A stretch of DNA of 31,885 nt from Acidobacteriota bacterium (GTDB taxonomy: Bacteria; Acidobacteriota; Terriglobia; Terriglobales; Acidobacteriaceae). A program made the position numbers and the translations under genes. The notes under the pieces are model-generated. The model saw nothing but the letters and a program-made list of their open reading frames with translations. It made no database searches and was not told the DNA's origin. The stretch lies in NCBI GenBank assembly GCA_021802085.1, contig JAKAAZ010000004.1, positions 1 through 31,885 on the forward strand, read 5' to 3'. This document shows positions 1-7,875 of this stretch, one piece after another. Position 1 is the stretch's first letter; each line of letters opens with the position of its first letter.

Positions 1-1629
1 TGGGTCGGACAGGTTTTTCATGCGGAATTCGAGCGGATCCATTCCGACCGCGTGGGCCAGTTCGTCCATATGGGACTCGCGCGCGAAGTGGTTGGCGGTT
101 GCCGCGAGTGCGCGATACGACCCCTGACGCAACGGCGAGTTCGCCGGATGAAATTGAATGAACTGGTTGGCAATATTGTATGGCGTTGTGATCGCGGCGG
201 GGCCGGAGTTGTAGTTGTGAAATTCCCAGGCAACCAGAGTGCCGTCGTGCTGGGCGCCGCTATTGATCTCGATCAACCCAGCGGGACGGAAATATGCCCA
301 GGTAAATTCCTCCTCGCGTGTCCACACTACCTTGACGGGCTTTCCGGTCGCTTTGGCGAGGCGCGCTGCCTCGACGGCTGCCTCGCCTGTATGTTTGCCG
401 CCGTAGCCGCTGCCCATATCGGGCTGGATCACCCGGACCTGCTCGGCCGGAATGTGAAACGCCGCCATCAGTTCGTCGCGAACGCCAAATGGGCGCTGCG
501 TGCCGGTCCAGACAGTCAACTTGCCGTTCTCCCACTCCGCCACCGCGGCGCGCGGCTCCAGAGGCGCATGCGCGATGTACTGCACGGTGTATTGCCGATG
601 CAGTTGTATCGGTGCAGACGCCATCGCCAGAGGAACGGAACCACTGGCGTGTTCCGGGCCGCGATCCTCCTGCTGACTTGCGGAAGTTTGTTTGAAGGAT
701 GCGAACAGGTCTTTATTCGAGGACTGCGGGGGCACGTTCCACGTGGCTCGTAGCGCGGAGAGAGCGCTCTCTGCTGTCGAATGATCGGCAGCAGCCACCG
801 CGATGAAATCACCGTCCTGGACGACTTTTGCGCCGGAGATTTTCTCCGCGCCACTGGCGTCAAGCGAGACGAGCGTGGCATTGAATCCTGCTGGCCGCAG
901 CACCTTTCCGAACATCATGCCCGGTCGAACGATGTCGGAGGGATACTTGTGTTTCCCGGTGACAAAGTCGCGGCCATTGACCTTTGGAATGGCGGTTCCG
1001 GCGACCTTCCAATCGGTGGCCGGAGTCAGGGCGACCTCGCCGGACACCGTCTTCATGAGTTTCTCGCCGCGCGTCAGTTCGCCGTAGGTGAGTGATTGAC
1101 CTTTCCGTGGGTCTGTCACTTTGGTGTTTGCGGCCGTCAGCGCAGATGGATCGGTTTTCCATCGCGCGGCAGCCGTTTCTATCAACAACTGTCGCGCGGC
1201 CGCCGCCATGGTGCGCAGCTCGGGTCCCATGGTGGGCGTGGTGCGGCTGCCAAACGTTCCCGCGTCCCAGGGGACCAGATCGGTGTCCCCCATGACCATG
1301 GTAATGGTGTCGAAGGGGACCCGAAGTTCCTCCGCGACGGATTGCGCGAGAGAGGTCCGGATATTCTGCCCAACTTCCACCTTGCCGGTGAAGACGGTGA
1401 CGCGGCCATCGGCTGCAATGTGCAGCCACGACGCGATGTCCTTCGGCAGTTCGTGCCCGCTGAAGGTGCGGCCTGACTCCTGCGCCCATGTGGACGCATC
1501 CGCGAGGCAAACCAGCAGCCCTCCGCCAAAGAGTTTCAGAAAGTCGCGGCGGTCGAGTCGGAACCAGTGCGGCTTGTCGTCGATGGTGTGTTGTGCGAGT
1601 TCGGCGGCGAGCGGATCAAGGACCTTCAT
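1..1629 (-). CDS. Molybdopterin-binding large subunit, isoquinoline 1-oxidoreductase beta/xanthine dehydrogenase family (C-terminus beyond window)
   Basis: This would be the catalytic subunit of a molybdenum hydroxylase, oxidising an aldehyde or N-heterocycle with electrons passed to the neighbouring 2Fe-2S subunit. The frame is open from the ATG at 1629 to the window edge, giving 543 codons of an expected 700-750, so the C-terminus is missing only because the window stops. Residues 25-36 contain a twin-arginine motif (RRDFLK at 27-32) followed by a hydrophobic stretch, which indicates Tat export of the folded, cofactor-loaded complex. A glycine-rich cofactor-binding segment (PDMGSGYGGKH) lies near residue 402, and the family-typical DPLEFRMKNL lies close to the cut end. 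The start overlaps the stop of the 2Fe-2S gene by four bases (ATGA), so the two are translationally coupled. The substrate cannot be read from the sequence; 'isoquinoline' is only the name of the best-known relative. Confidence 0.88.
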   Translation of the reverse strand, partial: MKVLDPLAAELAQHTIDDKPHWFRLDRRDFLKLFGGGLLVCLADASTWAQESGRTFSGHELPKDIASWLHIAADGRVTVFTGKVEVGQNIRTSLAQSVAEELRVPFDTITMVMGDTDLVPWDAGTFGSRTTPTMGPELRTMAAAARQLLIETAAARWKTDPSALTAANTKVTDPRKGQSLTYGELTRGEKLMKTVSGEVALTPATDWKVAGTAIPKVNGRDFVTGKHKYPSDIVRPGMMFGKVLRPAGFNATLVSLDASGAEKISGAKVVQDGDFIAVAAADHSTAESALSALRATWNVPPQSSNKDLFASFKQTSASQQEDRGPEHASGSVPLAMASAPIQLHRQYTVQYIAHAPLEPRAAVAEWENGKLTVWTGTQRPFGVRDELMAAFHIPAEQVRVIQPDMGSGYGGKHTGEAAVEAARLAKATGKPVKVVWTREEEFTWAYFRPAGLIEINSGAQHDGTLVAWEFHNYNSGPAAITTPYNIANQFIQFHPANSPLRQGSYRALAATANHFARESHMDELAHAVGMDPLEFRMKNLSDP

Positions 1630-2105
1630 TGGCCACCTGCCTTCGTCGGCGACTGCGAAGCTCGCTTTACCGCGTCGATGATGCGCGGATATGTGCCGCA
1701 GCGGCAGATGTTTCCATCCATGTGCGCGACGATCTGCTCTTCAGTAGGATGGGGCGTTTTGCGCAGCAACGCGGTGGCGGAGAGAACCATGCCGGAGGTG
1801 CAGTAACCGCACTGGAATGCTCCCTCCTCCAGAAAAGCTTGTTGGACCGGGCTGAGTTGTCCATTCTGCTCCAGCCCTTCGATTGTCGTGATATTTGCCC
1901 CCGTGGCACCGGAAGCGGGCGTAATGCAAGAGCGAGCTGGCTGGCCATCCAGCAGCACTGTGCAGGCGCCGCACTGGCCCTCGCCGCAACCATACTTGGT
2001 ACCGGTCAAGTTGAGGCGATCGCGCAGAACAAAAAGGAGACTCTCGTCGGGCGGCGCGCTGACATGCATGTCGGCGCCGTTCACTTTGAGAACAAAATCG
2101 GCCAT
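1626..2105 (-). CDS. 2Fe-2S subunit of a molybdenum hydroxylase (IorA/CoxS-like)
   Basis: This 159-residue electron-transfer subunit carries two [2Fe-2S] clusters and partners the molybdopterin subunit encoded immediately downstream. The N-terminal ferredoxin-like domain shows the plant-type cysteine pattern YGCGEGQCGACTVLLDG near residues 38-54. The C-terminal four-helix domain shows FQCGYCTSGMV and GNICRCGTY, the second cluster's CxxC and CxC pairs. Length and domain order match the family. I chose the ATG at 2105 because GGGAGG sits about eight bases upstream; a TTG seven codons earlier is possible but lacks such a site. The protein has no signal peptide, as expected if it is carried through the Tat system by the signal on the large subunit (inference from the family). 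Confidence 0.9.
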   Translation of the reverse strand: MADFVLKVNGADMHVSAPPDESLLFVLRDRLNLTGTKYGCGEGQCGACTVLLDGQPARSCITPASGATGANITTIEGLEQNGQLSPVQQAFLEEGAFQCGYCTSGMVLSATALLRKTPHPTEEQIVAHMDGNICRCGTYPRIIDAVKRASQSPTKAGGQ

Positions 2106-2238
2106 TCCAGCCCTCCCGCCTATCAAGGATACGCCCGTCCACAGCGCCAGATTCCTGTTATTTCCGCGGCGTCACGCTCTCATAGGAAGTCAAGGCCAGC
2201 GTCTTTTTCGTTGCACCTCTGGCACGCGGCTCAATGCG

Positions 2239-5067
2239 CTAATCGCAGCGAAGGGCGACCATGGGGTCGACTCGGGTAGCGCGGCGAGCTGGCAGCCAGG
2301 CCGCCAGCAACGTCATGCCGCTGACGATGGCGATAGCTCCGGCAAAGGTGAGCGGGTCGAGGACGCCGACTCCAAATAGTTGTTGCCGGATGACTCGGAC
2401 AGCGACGAGTGTTATCGGGAGGCCAAGAGCGATGCCGATGCCGAGCAGCCAGAGAGATTCGCGGAGGACCATCCAGAGGACGGCGCGGGTTTGCGCGCCG
2501 AGCGCGAGTCGGATACCGATTTCGTTGGTACGACGGACGACGTTGTAGCTCATCACGCCGTAGAGGCCAATGCTGGCCAGCGCCAGAGCCAGCAGAGAGA
2601 AGATCCCTGTCAGGCGGGAGATGAGGGTTTCGTGGGTCATCATGGAATAGACCTGCTCCTGAATCGTATGGACTGAGAGGATTGGCAGGTTGGGATCGAT
2701 ACCGGCGACGGCGCTTCGCAGTTCGCGAATGGTTTGCTCCGGGTCGCCGGTCGTGCGCAGTTCGATAGTGCTGACAAAGAGATTCTGGTTTTCTACGGGA
2801 ACGGGACCGGAACCATTCATTTCCATTGGAGCGATCTGGGCCAGAGGCAGATAAACCATGGGATACACTACCTCGTCTCGCGGGCTTTCGGACTTTATAT
2901 CGCGGGCAATGCCGACGATCTGCAATGAGCCGACAATACCGGCGATGTTGAAGGCACGACCAATGGGGTCCCCTTTGGGAAAAAAGTGTCGGACAAGGGC
3001 CTGGTTGACGACGGCGACTTTGAGGCTGGTGGCGCTATCGTCCGGTGTGATGGCGCGACCGGCGACGATTGGGATGCCCACGGTTTCAAAGTACCGGCCA
3101 GTGACGCGATTCAGCGTGACATCCATAGGTTCCTTCGGCGCTGGAATATATCCCGGGATGGCGATGGAGGAGCCCCATACGCTGTTGCTGATCGGTGGGT
3201 CATTGGAGAGAGCTGCTGAGCGAACGCCGGGGAGAGCACTGAGCCGTTCCAAAAGGCGCTGGTTCAGAGCGGGGGCCTGGCTGGGTTGGTAGCCGGCCAG
3301 CTTGGCATTGAACGTCGCAAGCAGCAGATGCGTCCGCGCAAACCCGTAGTCCTGGTCCTGAAGGTTCTGCAGGGTGCGAAGGAACAGGCCAGCGCCGACG
3401 AGCAGCACCAGGGAAAGCATCACCTGGGCGGTGACCAGAGTTTTGGGCCAGATGCGGGAAGAGCGATCTCCGCTGCCCGGGGCGACGCGAGCGTTCGAAC
3501 TGAGGCTGGATGCGGCCCCGGTGTGTGCGGCGGCGAAGGCCGGGGCAACACCGAAAAGCAAGCCTGTACCCAAAGAGACGGCCACGGTGAAAAGTAGAAC
3601 GCTGCTGTCTGGCATCGGGCTCAGAGTGGTGTAGCTAACACCCTCGACGACGAAAGCAATCAGGGCGCGAGTGGCGACGAAAGCGACGCCCAGTCCCAGA
3701 AGCCCGCCCGTAAACGAAAGCAGGAGGGTTTCGATGAGGCTCTGGCGGACGATGCGGGCGCGGCTGGAGCCCAGAGCAAGGCGCGTGGCAATCTCGCGCT
3801 GGCGTGTGGCAGCGCGGGCCAGCAGAAAGTTGGCGAGATTGGCGCAGGCGATGAGCAGGACAAGAACGACGACGACCATGAGGATTTTAAGAGAGTCGCC
3901 ATACAGCGCGCGAAGTTGGGAGACGCCGCCTGGAGAGGGAAGCAACTGAACCGTTTTGCGATTGATCTCTTGCTGGCGGGCAGGAGAAACAACTGAGCCT
4001 TCGCCGGCGCGAATGTAGTCTCGAATCTGCTGATCCAGCCACTGCTGATCGCTTGCCAACGGGACTTGCGGATCGCGGCGGGCGAACATGTGCAGGAAAT
4101 AGTACTTGCGCGGCACAAGCATGGAAGGCTGCAGCATAATCTGCGGCTGCATGGTGATGGGGACCCAGAAATCGGACACATGAAGCCCGCTTCCCTCCTT
4201 GAAGCCGTTGAACTGCTCGGGCATGACTCCAATGACGGCGAAAGGAAAGCCATTGATGGAAATGGTTTTGCCCAGAATGGCGGGGTCGGAAGAAAGATAC
4301 TGCCGCCAAAAATGATGGCTGAGAACAACGACGGGATTGCCGTCGAGGGTGGTGGCGTCGGAAGGAGTGATGGTACGCCCAAGGAGTGCATCTGCGCCGA
4401 GCACACGGAAGTAGTTGCCGGAGACGAGACTGGCCTCAGCCTGCGTGGTGGACTGATCTTCCACATCCTGGCCCTGGCCCTGACCTTGGCCCTTGGCTGC
4501 GGAGTGGACGCTTACCAGGTTTAGACCACTGAAATAGGACGCAACTCCCAGGAAGGGTCCGGGATTTTCTTCAAGCTGACGGGCAAAGTCATAGGTGAAC
4601 ATACGGTTGGTGCCAAGATCGACGCCGCCGTTAATGCCGGCTCCGACGGAGTCTCCGAAGGAGACGAGCTGCTGAGGATCACGGACAGGAAGATCGCGCA
4701 GTACGATTTGATGGATCAGCGTAAAGATGGCCGTATTGGCCCCGATGCCGAGAGCGAGCGATAGCAGCGCGACGGCGGTGAAACCGGGGCTCTTGGCCAG
4801 CATGCGAACACTGACGCGAATGTCCTGGAGAAGGCCGTCGAGCGTGGATTCCCAACGCGAAGACCAGACATGGTGCTTGACTGCGTTGCGACTACCCAAC
4901 TCGACGAGCGCGGCGTGGCGAGCTTGCTCTGGATTCATGCCGGCGCTCTGCTTGTGCGCCGCCGAGGCGGCCACGTAGCTGTCCAGCTCTTCGTCGAGTT
5001 CGTGCTCGACACTCTGCTTGTGGAAGAGACCTTTCAAGCCAGCGACCAGGTTGGTGAGCCAGATCAT
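2239..5067 (-). CDS. ADOP-type MacB/FtsX family permease (orphan ABC permease)
   Basis: This is a 942-residue integral membrane protein of the type known as acidobacterial duplicated orphan permease. A soluble N-terminal prefix (about residues 1-80, with EHELDEELDSYV) precedes the first membrane helix at roughly 95-120 (LLSLALGIGANTAIF). A MacB-like periplasmic domain follows, then an FtsX core of three helices containing the family block LANFLLARAATRQREIATR. A second periplasmic domain and a second FtsX core (YGVMSYNVVRRTNEIGIRLALGA) complete the duplication. No ABC ATPase gene lies beside it, which is usual for this type. The start at 5067 has AGGAGA at a good distance; a longer open frame reaches 5316 but would overlap padR. 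A Gly-Gln repeat (GQGQGQGQ) in the first periplasmic domain is encoded around 4475-4500. The transported substrate or signalling role is unknown. Confidence 0.9.
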   Translation of the reverse strand: MIWLTNLVAGLKGLFHKQSVEHELDEELDSYVAASAAHKQSAGMNPEQARHAALVELGSRNAVKHHVWSSRWESTLDGLLQDIRVSVRMLAKSPGFTAVALLSLALGIGANTAIFTLIHQIVLRDLPVRDPQQLVSFGDSVGAGINGGVDLGTNRMFTYDFARQLEENPGPFLGVASYFSGLNLVSVHSAAKGQGQGQGQDVEDQSTTQAEASLVSGNYFRVLGADALLGRTITPSDATTLDGNPVVVLSHHFWRQYLSSDPAILGKTISINGFPFAVIGVMPEQFNGFKEGSGLHVSDFWVPITMQPQIMLQPSMLVPRKYYFLHMFARRDPQVPLASDQQWLDQQIRDYIRAGEGSVVSPARQQEINRKTVQLLPSPGGVSQLRALYGDSLKILMVVVVLVLLIACANLANFLLARAATRQREIATRLALGSSRARIVRQSLIETLLLSFTGGLLGLGVAFVATRALIAFVVEGVSYTTLSPMPDSSVLLFTVAVSLGTGLLFGVAPAFAAAHTGAASSLSSNARVAPGSGDRSSRIWPKTLVTAQVMLSLVLLVGAGLFLRTLQNLQDQDYGFARTHLLLATFNAKLAGYQPSQAPALNQRLLERLSALPGVRSAALSNDPPISNSVWGSSIAIPGYIPAPKEPMDVTLNRVTGRYFETVGIPIVAGRAITPDDSATSLKVAVVNQALVRHFFPKGDPIGRAFNIAGIVGSLQIVGIARDIKSESPRDEVVYPMVYLPLAQIAPMEMNGSGPVPVENQNLFVSTIELRTTGDPEQTIRELRSAVAGIDPNLPILSVHTIQEQVYSMMTHETLISRLTGIFSLLALALASIGLYGVMSYNVVRRTNEIGIRLALGAQTRAVLWMVLRESLWLLGIGIALGLPITLVAVRVIRQQLFGVGVLDPLTFAGAIAIVSGMTLLAAWLPARRATRVDPMVALRCD

Positions 5068-5104
5068 GGTGAATCTCCTGTGGCTTTCTGCTTCCAATTC
5101 CGAA

Positions 5105-5464
5105 TTACGCTTCCAGGATGCGCGAAATTGCTGCGATCTGGCGGTGCCATTGTTCAGTTTCTGAGGTAAGAGCTTTGCGACCAGTCGCAGTGAGCAGGTA
5201 ATACTTGGCGCGGCGGTTGTTTTCTGTCGCGCGCCATTCGGACCTGACACGCCCTGCACGCTCCATGCGGCTGAGAGCCGGCAGCAGCGAGCCGGGGTTG
5301 ACGCGGAAGACGCCATCGCTGATCTGCTCGATGCGCAGAGCTACTCCGTAGCCGTGCATGGGCTCAAGCGCGAGAGTCTTGAGAATGAGCATTTCCAGGG
5401 TTCCCTGGACCAGGTCGCTGGACTTTCCGTCCTGCTGTTTTCCTTCAACTATTTTGGCGGGCAT
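5105..5464 (-). CDS. PadR family transcriptional regulator
   Basis: This 119-residue winged-helix repressor of the short PadR class sits 37 bases upstream of the permease on the same strand and presumably controls it. Family signatures are visible in order: LVQGTLEMLILKTLAL, MHGYGVALRIEQISDGVFRVNPGSLLPALSRMERAG (helix-turn-helix), and the wing with RAKYYLLTATGRKAL. The C-terminus is a short helix (WHRQIAAISRILEA) for dimerisation. The ATG at 5464 follows GGGGAGA at about eight bases. PadR-permease pairs of this layout are common in Acidobacteriota. The inducing ligand is unknown. Symmetrical half-sites in the upstream region suggest autoregulation. Confidence 0.92.
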   Translation of the reverse strand: MPAKIVEGKQQDGKSSDLVQGTLEMLILKTLALEPMHGYGVALRIEQISDGVFRVNPGSLLPALSRMERAGRVRSEWRATENNRRAKYYLLTATGRKALTSETEQWHRQIAAISRILEA

Positions 5465-5486
5465 GGCCGTCTCCCCTTGATAAACA

Positions 5487-5522
5487 AGAGGAGACGCCTT
5501 TTCCTCTGGATTGTCAAGAGGA
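5487..5522 (-). promoter_or_regulatory. Candidate padR promoter/operator with three phased half-sites
   Basis: AGAGGA at 5487-5492, its reverse complement TCCTCT at 5502-5507, and AGAGGA again at 5517-5522 begin exactly 15 bases apart. They lie 23-58 bases upstream of the padR start. A perfect -35 hexamer TTGACA reads on the minus strand at 5517-5512; I see no good -10 at 17 bases. The arrangement looks like an operator overlapping a promoter, but this is inference, and the motif is not the ATGT/ACAT type known for several PadR proteins. Confidence 0.35.
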
Positions 5523-5551
5523 GCGAACGCGGTATCTGTGGATAGCGTCGA

Positions 5552-5598
5552 AGCGACGGATCAGCCCAGGTCGAGGCAACCCAGGATGATCCGTCGCT
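5552..5598. repeat. Perfect 12-bp inverted repeat between SDR gene and padR
   Basis: AGCGACGGATCA at 5552-5563 is exactly complementary to TGATCCGTCGCT at 5587-5598, with a 23-base spacer. It lies 16 bases after the stop codon of the minus-strand SDR gene, so it could form a 3' hairpin on that transcript. No U-run follows on either strand, so it is not a canonical intrinsic terminator; it may stabilise the RNA end or be a protein-binding site. Confidence 0.55.
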
Positions 5599-5614
5599 CT
5601 ATACATGCGTGAAG

Positions 5615-6391
5615 CTAGCGCGCAGTCCAGCCGCCATCGATCAGCAGAGTGTGGCCTGTAATCAGCGAGGCTGCAGGAGAAGCGAGAAAGACCACTGCGC
5701 CGGCAACTTCGATGGGTTCGCCAATGCGGTGCAACGCGGCAATGTTCTGGATCACTTCGGCGTGAAACTCCGGATCGGCAAGCATTTCCTTGGTGCCCGG
5801 GGTATGGATAAACGTCGGCACGACGGCATTCACGCGGATGTTGTACTTGCCCCATTCCACGGCAAGGCATTTGGTCAGGTGGGAAATCCCAGCCTTCGTC
5901 ATGCAGTACACCGACTCGGTGGGCAAGGCGACAAATCCGGCCTGCGAACTCAGATTGATGATGCATCCGCGATTTTGCCGAATCATGATGCGGGCCGCCG
6001 CCTGACTGGCGAAGAAAGTTCCCTTCAGGTTGACGGCGAGGGTCCGATCGAAATCCTCTTCCGTCACGTGTTCGGCAAGATTGGAGGGAGCGTTCGCGGC
6101 ATTGTTCACGAGGATATCCAGTTTGCCGAAGTGGCGCTCGGTATCCTCCACCGCGCGATGTATCTGTTGCAGATCGGCCATGTCCATTTGCAGCGGCAAC
6201 GCGCGGCGGCCCATCGCGACGATCTCTTGCGCGAGTCCGCCATCGCTGTCCAATCGCCTAAGGCCCAGGGCAATATCCGCGCCCGCCTCCGCCAGCGCCA
6301 GCGCAATCGCCCGTCCCAATCCCCGCGCCGCGCCTGTCACCAGCGCGACCTGATCTTCCACGTCGAATCTTGGCAAAGCCTTCATAGGCAT
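5615..6391 (-). CDS. Short-chain dehydrogenase/reductase (classical SDR)
   Basis: This is a 258-residue NAD(P)-dependent oxidoreductase of the classical SDR type. The Rossmann cofactor motif TGAARGLGRA is at about residues 19-28 and NNAANA at about 94-99. The catalytic serine lies in INLSSQAG near 145, and the YxxxK pair (YCMTK) near 158-162. The C-terminal FLASPAASLITGHTLLIDGGW is the usual FabG/gluconate-5-dehydrogenase-like ending. The substrate cannot be assigned; the general resemblance is to sugar-acid or 3-oxoacyl reductases. A second in-frame ATG two codons later (6385) is an equally good start, as neither has a clear ribosome site. It is divergent from the carbonic anhydrase gene across 188 bases. 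Confidence 0.9.
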   Translation of the reverse strand: MPMKALPRFDVEDQVALVTGAARGLGRAIALALAEAGADIALGLRRLDSDGGLAQEIVAMGRRALPLQMDMADLQQIHRAVEDTERHFGKLDILVNNAANAPSNLAEHVTEEDFDRTLAVNLKGTFFASQAAARIMIRQNRGCIINLSSQAGFVALPTESVYCMTKAGISHLTKCLAVEWGKYNIRVNAVVPTFIHTPGTKEMLADPEFHAEVIQNIAALHRIGEPIEVAGAVVFLASPAASLITGHTLLIDGGWTAR

Positions 6392-6579
6392 ATAGTTTAT
6401 CGGAATGCCTTTCCGCTTCGGATAGGCATAGCTGGTCTCTGTGCTCGATTGCCGTATTCTATAAATTCGTACTGGCTGTGACTATTTGGACTTGCGAACG
6501 CATTCGATTTTGCGTGCAGATTGGAAGCTTGAAGAGTGGACGGACAAACAAGGATGGCTTGAATGATGGATAGCGGACA

Positions 6580-7224
6580 ATGAAACGGATTATCGATGGT
6601 GTATTGAAATTTCAGCGTGATGTCTATCCGGGCCAGAAGGCGCTGTTTCAGCAGTTGTCGGATGCGCAGCGGCCGCAGGCAATGTTTATCGGGTGCTCGG
6701 ATTCCCGTGTCATTCCGGAATTGTTCATGCAACAGGGGCCTGGGGATTTGTTCGTGGTGCGCAACGCCGGCAACATTGTTCCTCCGCACGCCGTCGCTCC
6801 GGGAGGAGTTTCCGCCAGCATCGAGTATGCGGTAGCTGTGTTGGGAGTGCCTGACATTGTTGTCTGCGGCCATTCCGGTTGCGGCGCGATGACCGCCATA
6901 TTACGTGGCGGCGAACAACTGGAAGCATTGCCGGAAGTGGCGCGATGGCTGCATTTCGCGGATGCGGCAAGAAAAGTTGTGGCGGAGCAGCACGCCTCGA
7001 AAGAGCACGACGATAAATTGAACACACTGGTGCGCGAGAATGTGCTGGCACAACTCGACAATCTGCTCACTCATCCTGTTGTGGCCAATGCGGTCCAGGC
7101 CAAGGAAGTGCGGCTGCATGGCTGGGTGTTCGACATCGCTACGGCGACGGTGACGACTTACGATGCGGAGGCTGGAGACTTCGTTCCGCTGGCGCATTCC
7201 TCGTTTGTGGGCACGAAGTCCTGA
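6580..7224 (+). CDS. Beta-class carbonic anhydrase
   Basis: This 214-residue cytoplasmic zinc enzyme interconverts CO2 and bicarbonate. The zinc ligands are Cys39, His98 and Cys101, with the catalytic Asp41/Arg43 dyad in CSDSRVIPE and the second pair in CGHSGCGAM. The segment GDLFVVRNAGNIVPP is also typical of the plant-type beta class. Length is normal and no signal peptide is present. The ATG at 6580 is preceded by a weak AGCGGA. It runs convergently into the yraN-family gene with only 12 bases between the stop codons and no obvious terminator in that gap. Confidence 0.95.
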   Translation: MKRIIDGVLKFQRDVYPGQKALFQQLSDAQRPQAMFIGCSDSRVIPELFMQQGPGDLFVVRNAGNIVPPHAVAPGGVSASIEYAVAVLGVPDIVVCGHSGCGAMTAILRGGEQLEALPEVARWLHFADAARKVVAEQHASKEHDDKLNTLVRENVLAQLDNLLTHPVVANAVQAKEVRLHGWVFDIATATVTTYDAEAGDFVPLAHSSFVGTKS

Positions 7225-7236
7225 GCGCGGCGATTG

Positions 7237-7707
7237 CTATTTCCAGTCGAAAGCGCTGCGGAAGAGATGAAACTCGGGTAGGCCGCAGGGGAAATACACG
7301 GAAACCACATCGAAACGCACAGGGATCTGGTCAGGAGTTTCCAGTTGACGGATATATTCCTGCGCCATCCGGGTCAGCGTACCCCGTTTTTCACGGTCGA
7401 CGGCTGCTTCCGCCGGTTGAAAGCCGTGCGAGGTACGCGTTTTCACCTCGATAAAACAAAGCCACTCGCCGTCCCAGCCGATCAGATCGAGATCTCCGCG
7501 CAATTTTGGACTGCTCCAGCGTCGCGCCACAATCGTGTAGCCCAGCCGTCGGAGGTGGAAATAGGCCGCATCCTCGCCGCGCAGGCCCGTCATCAGATGG
7601 ACCGGATGGTTCGACGACCGCGAGGAGCGTCCAGCCTGGTGATCCAGCCAGCCCAGCGTTCGCTCGAAAATAGAAAGACGACCTTGTGCAAGACGGGGAA
7701 GTTGCAT
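7237..7707 (-). CDS. YraN/UPF0102 family protein (endonuclease-like fold)
   Basis: This 156-residue member of the YraN family has a predicted Holliday-junction-resolvase-like nuclease fold and no firmly established role. The conserved core is present: GLRGEDAAYFHLRRLGY near residues 41-57, then LRGDLDLIGWDGEWLCFIEVKTRT with the GDLDLI...EVK acidic/lysine nuclease motif, then a VDREKRGTLTRMAQEYI helix. The C-terminal strand carries VRFDVVSV. The family is usually about 120 residues; here some 38 extra residues precede the core. The in-frame ATG at 7593 would give the shorter form. Neither start has a strong ribosome site, so the N-terminus is uncertain. Confidence 0.9.
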   Translation of the reverse strand: MQLPRLAQGRLSIFERTLGWLDHQAGRSSRSSNHPVHLMTGLRGEDAAYFHLRRLGYTIVARRWSSPKLRGDLDLIGWDGEWLCFIEVKTRTSHGFQPAEAAVDREKRGTLTRMAQEYIRQLETPDQIPVRFDVVSVYFPCGLPEFHLFRSAFDWK

Positions 7708-7746
7708 GGGGTGATTGACACCACTCTAGCAAGAGTGAAAATGAAA

Positions 7747-7768
7747 GGGCAGCGAAATATCGCTGCCC
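7747..7768 (-). terminator. Intrinsic terminator downstream of the aminotransferase gene
   Basis: GGGCAGCG at 7747-7754 pairs perfectly with CGCTGCCC at 7761-7768 around a six-base loop. Read on the minus strand, the hairpin is followed by TTTCATTTTC, a U-rich tail. It lies about 110 bases beyond the aminotransferase stop and just upstream of the yraN-family gene, so it probably ends the aminotransferase transcript. Confidence 0.7.
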
Positions 7769-7785
7769 CTATTGACGATTGAGTG

Positions 7786-7870
7786 ACCCCATGGGGGTAC
7801 CGTGGGGGCCTGAACCGCCTGGAAGACAGGTCTCACCCTACCCGTAGGGACCGGTCCCGCCTGGATGACA
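7786..7870. other. Unexplained structured GC-rich element (possible non-coding RNA or 3'-UTR structure)
   Basis: This stretch between the aminotransferase stop and its terminator is packed with symmetry. ACCCC/GGGGT (7786-7790/7794-7798) forms a hairpin, GGTACC is at 7796-7801, and CTACCCGTAG at 7838-7847 forms a small hairpin. GGGACCGGTCCC at 7847-7858 is a perfect 12-bp palindrome. A 13-of-14 direct repeat has copies CCGCCTGGAAGACA (7815-7828) and CCGCCTGGATGACA (7857-7870). I find no convincing coding frame. On the minus strand it would be the 3' untranslated part of the aminotransferase mRNA. I cannot match it to a known RNA family by eye. Confidence 0.45.
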
Positions 7871-7875
7871 CAGCC

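Noticed and set aside
52..753. Long plus-strand open frame (233 codons) opposite the molybdenum hydroxylase subunit
   Set aside because: The minus strand here encodes clear family motifs; the plus frame is its GC-rich shadow with no recognisable domain.
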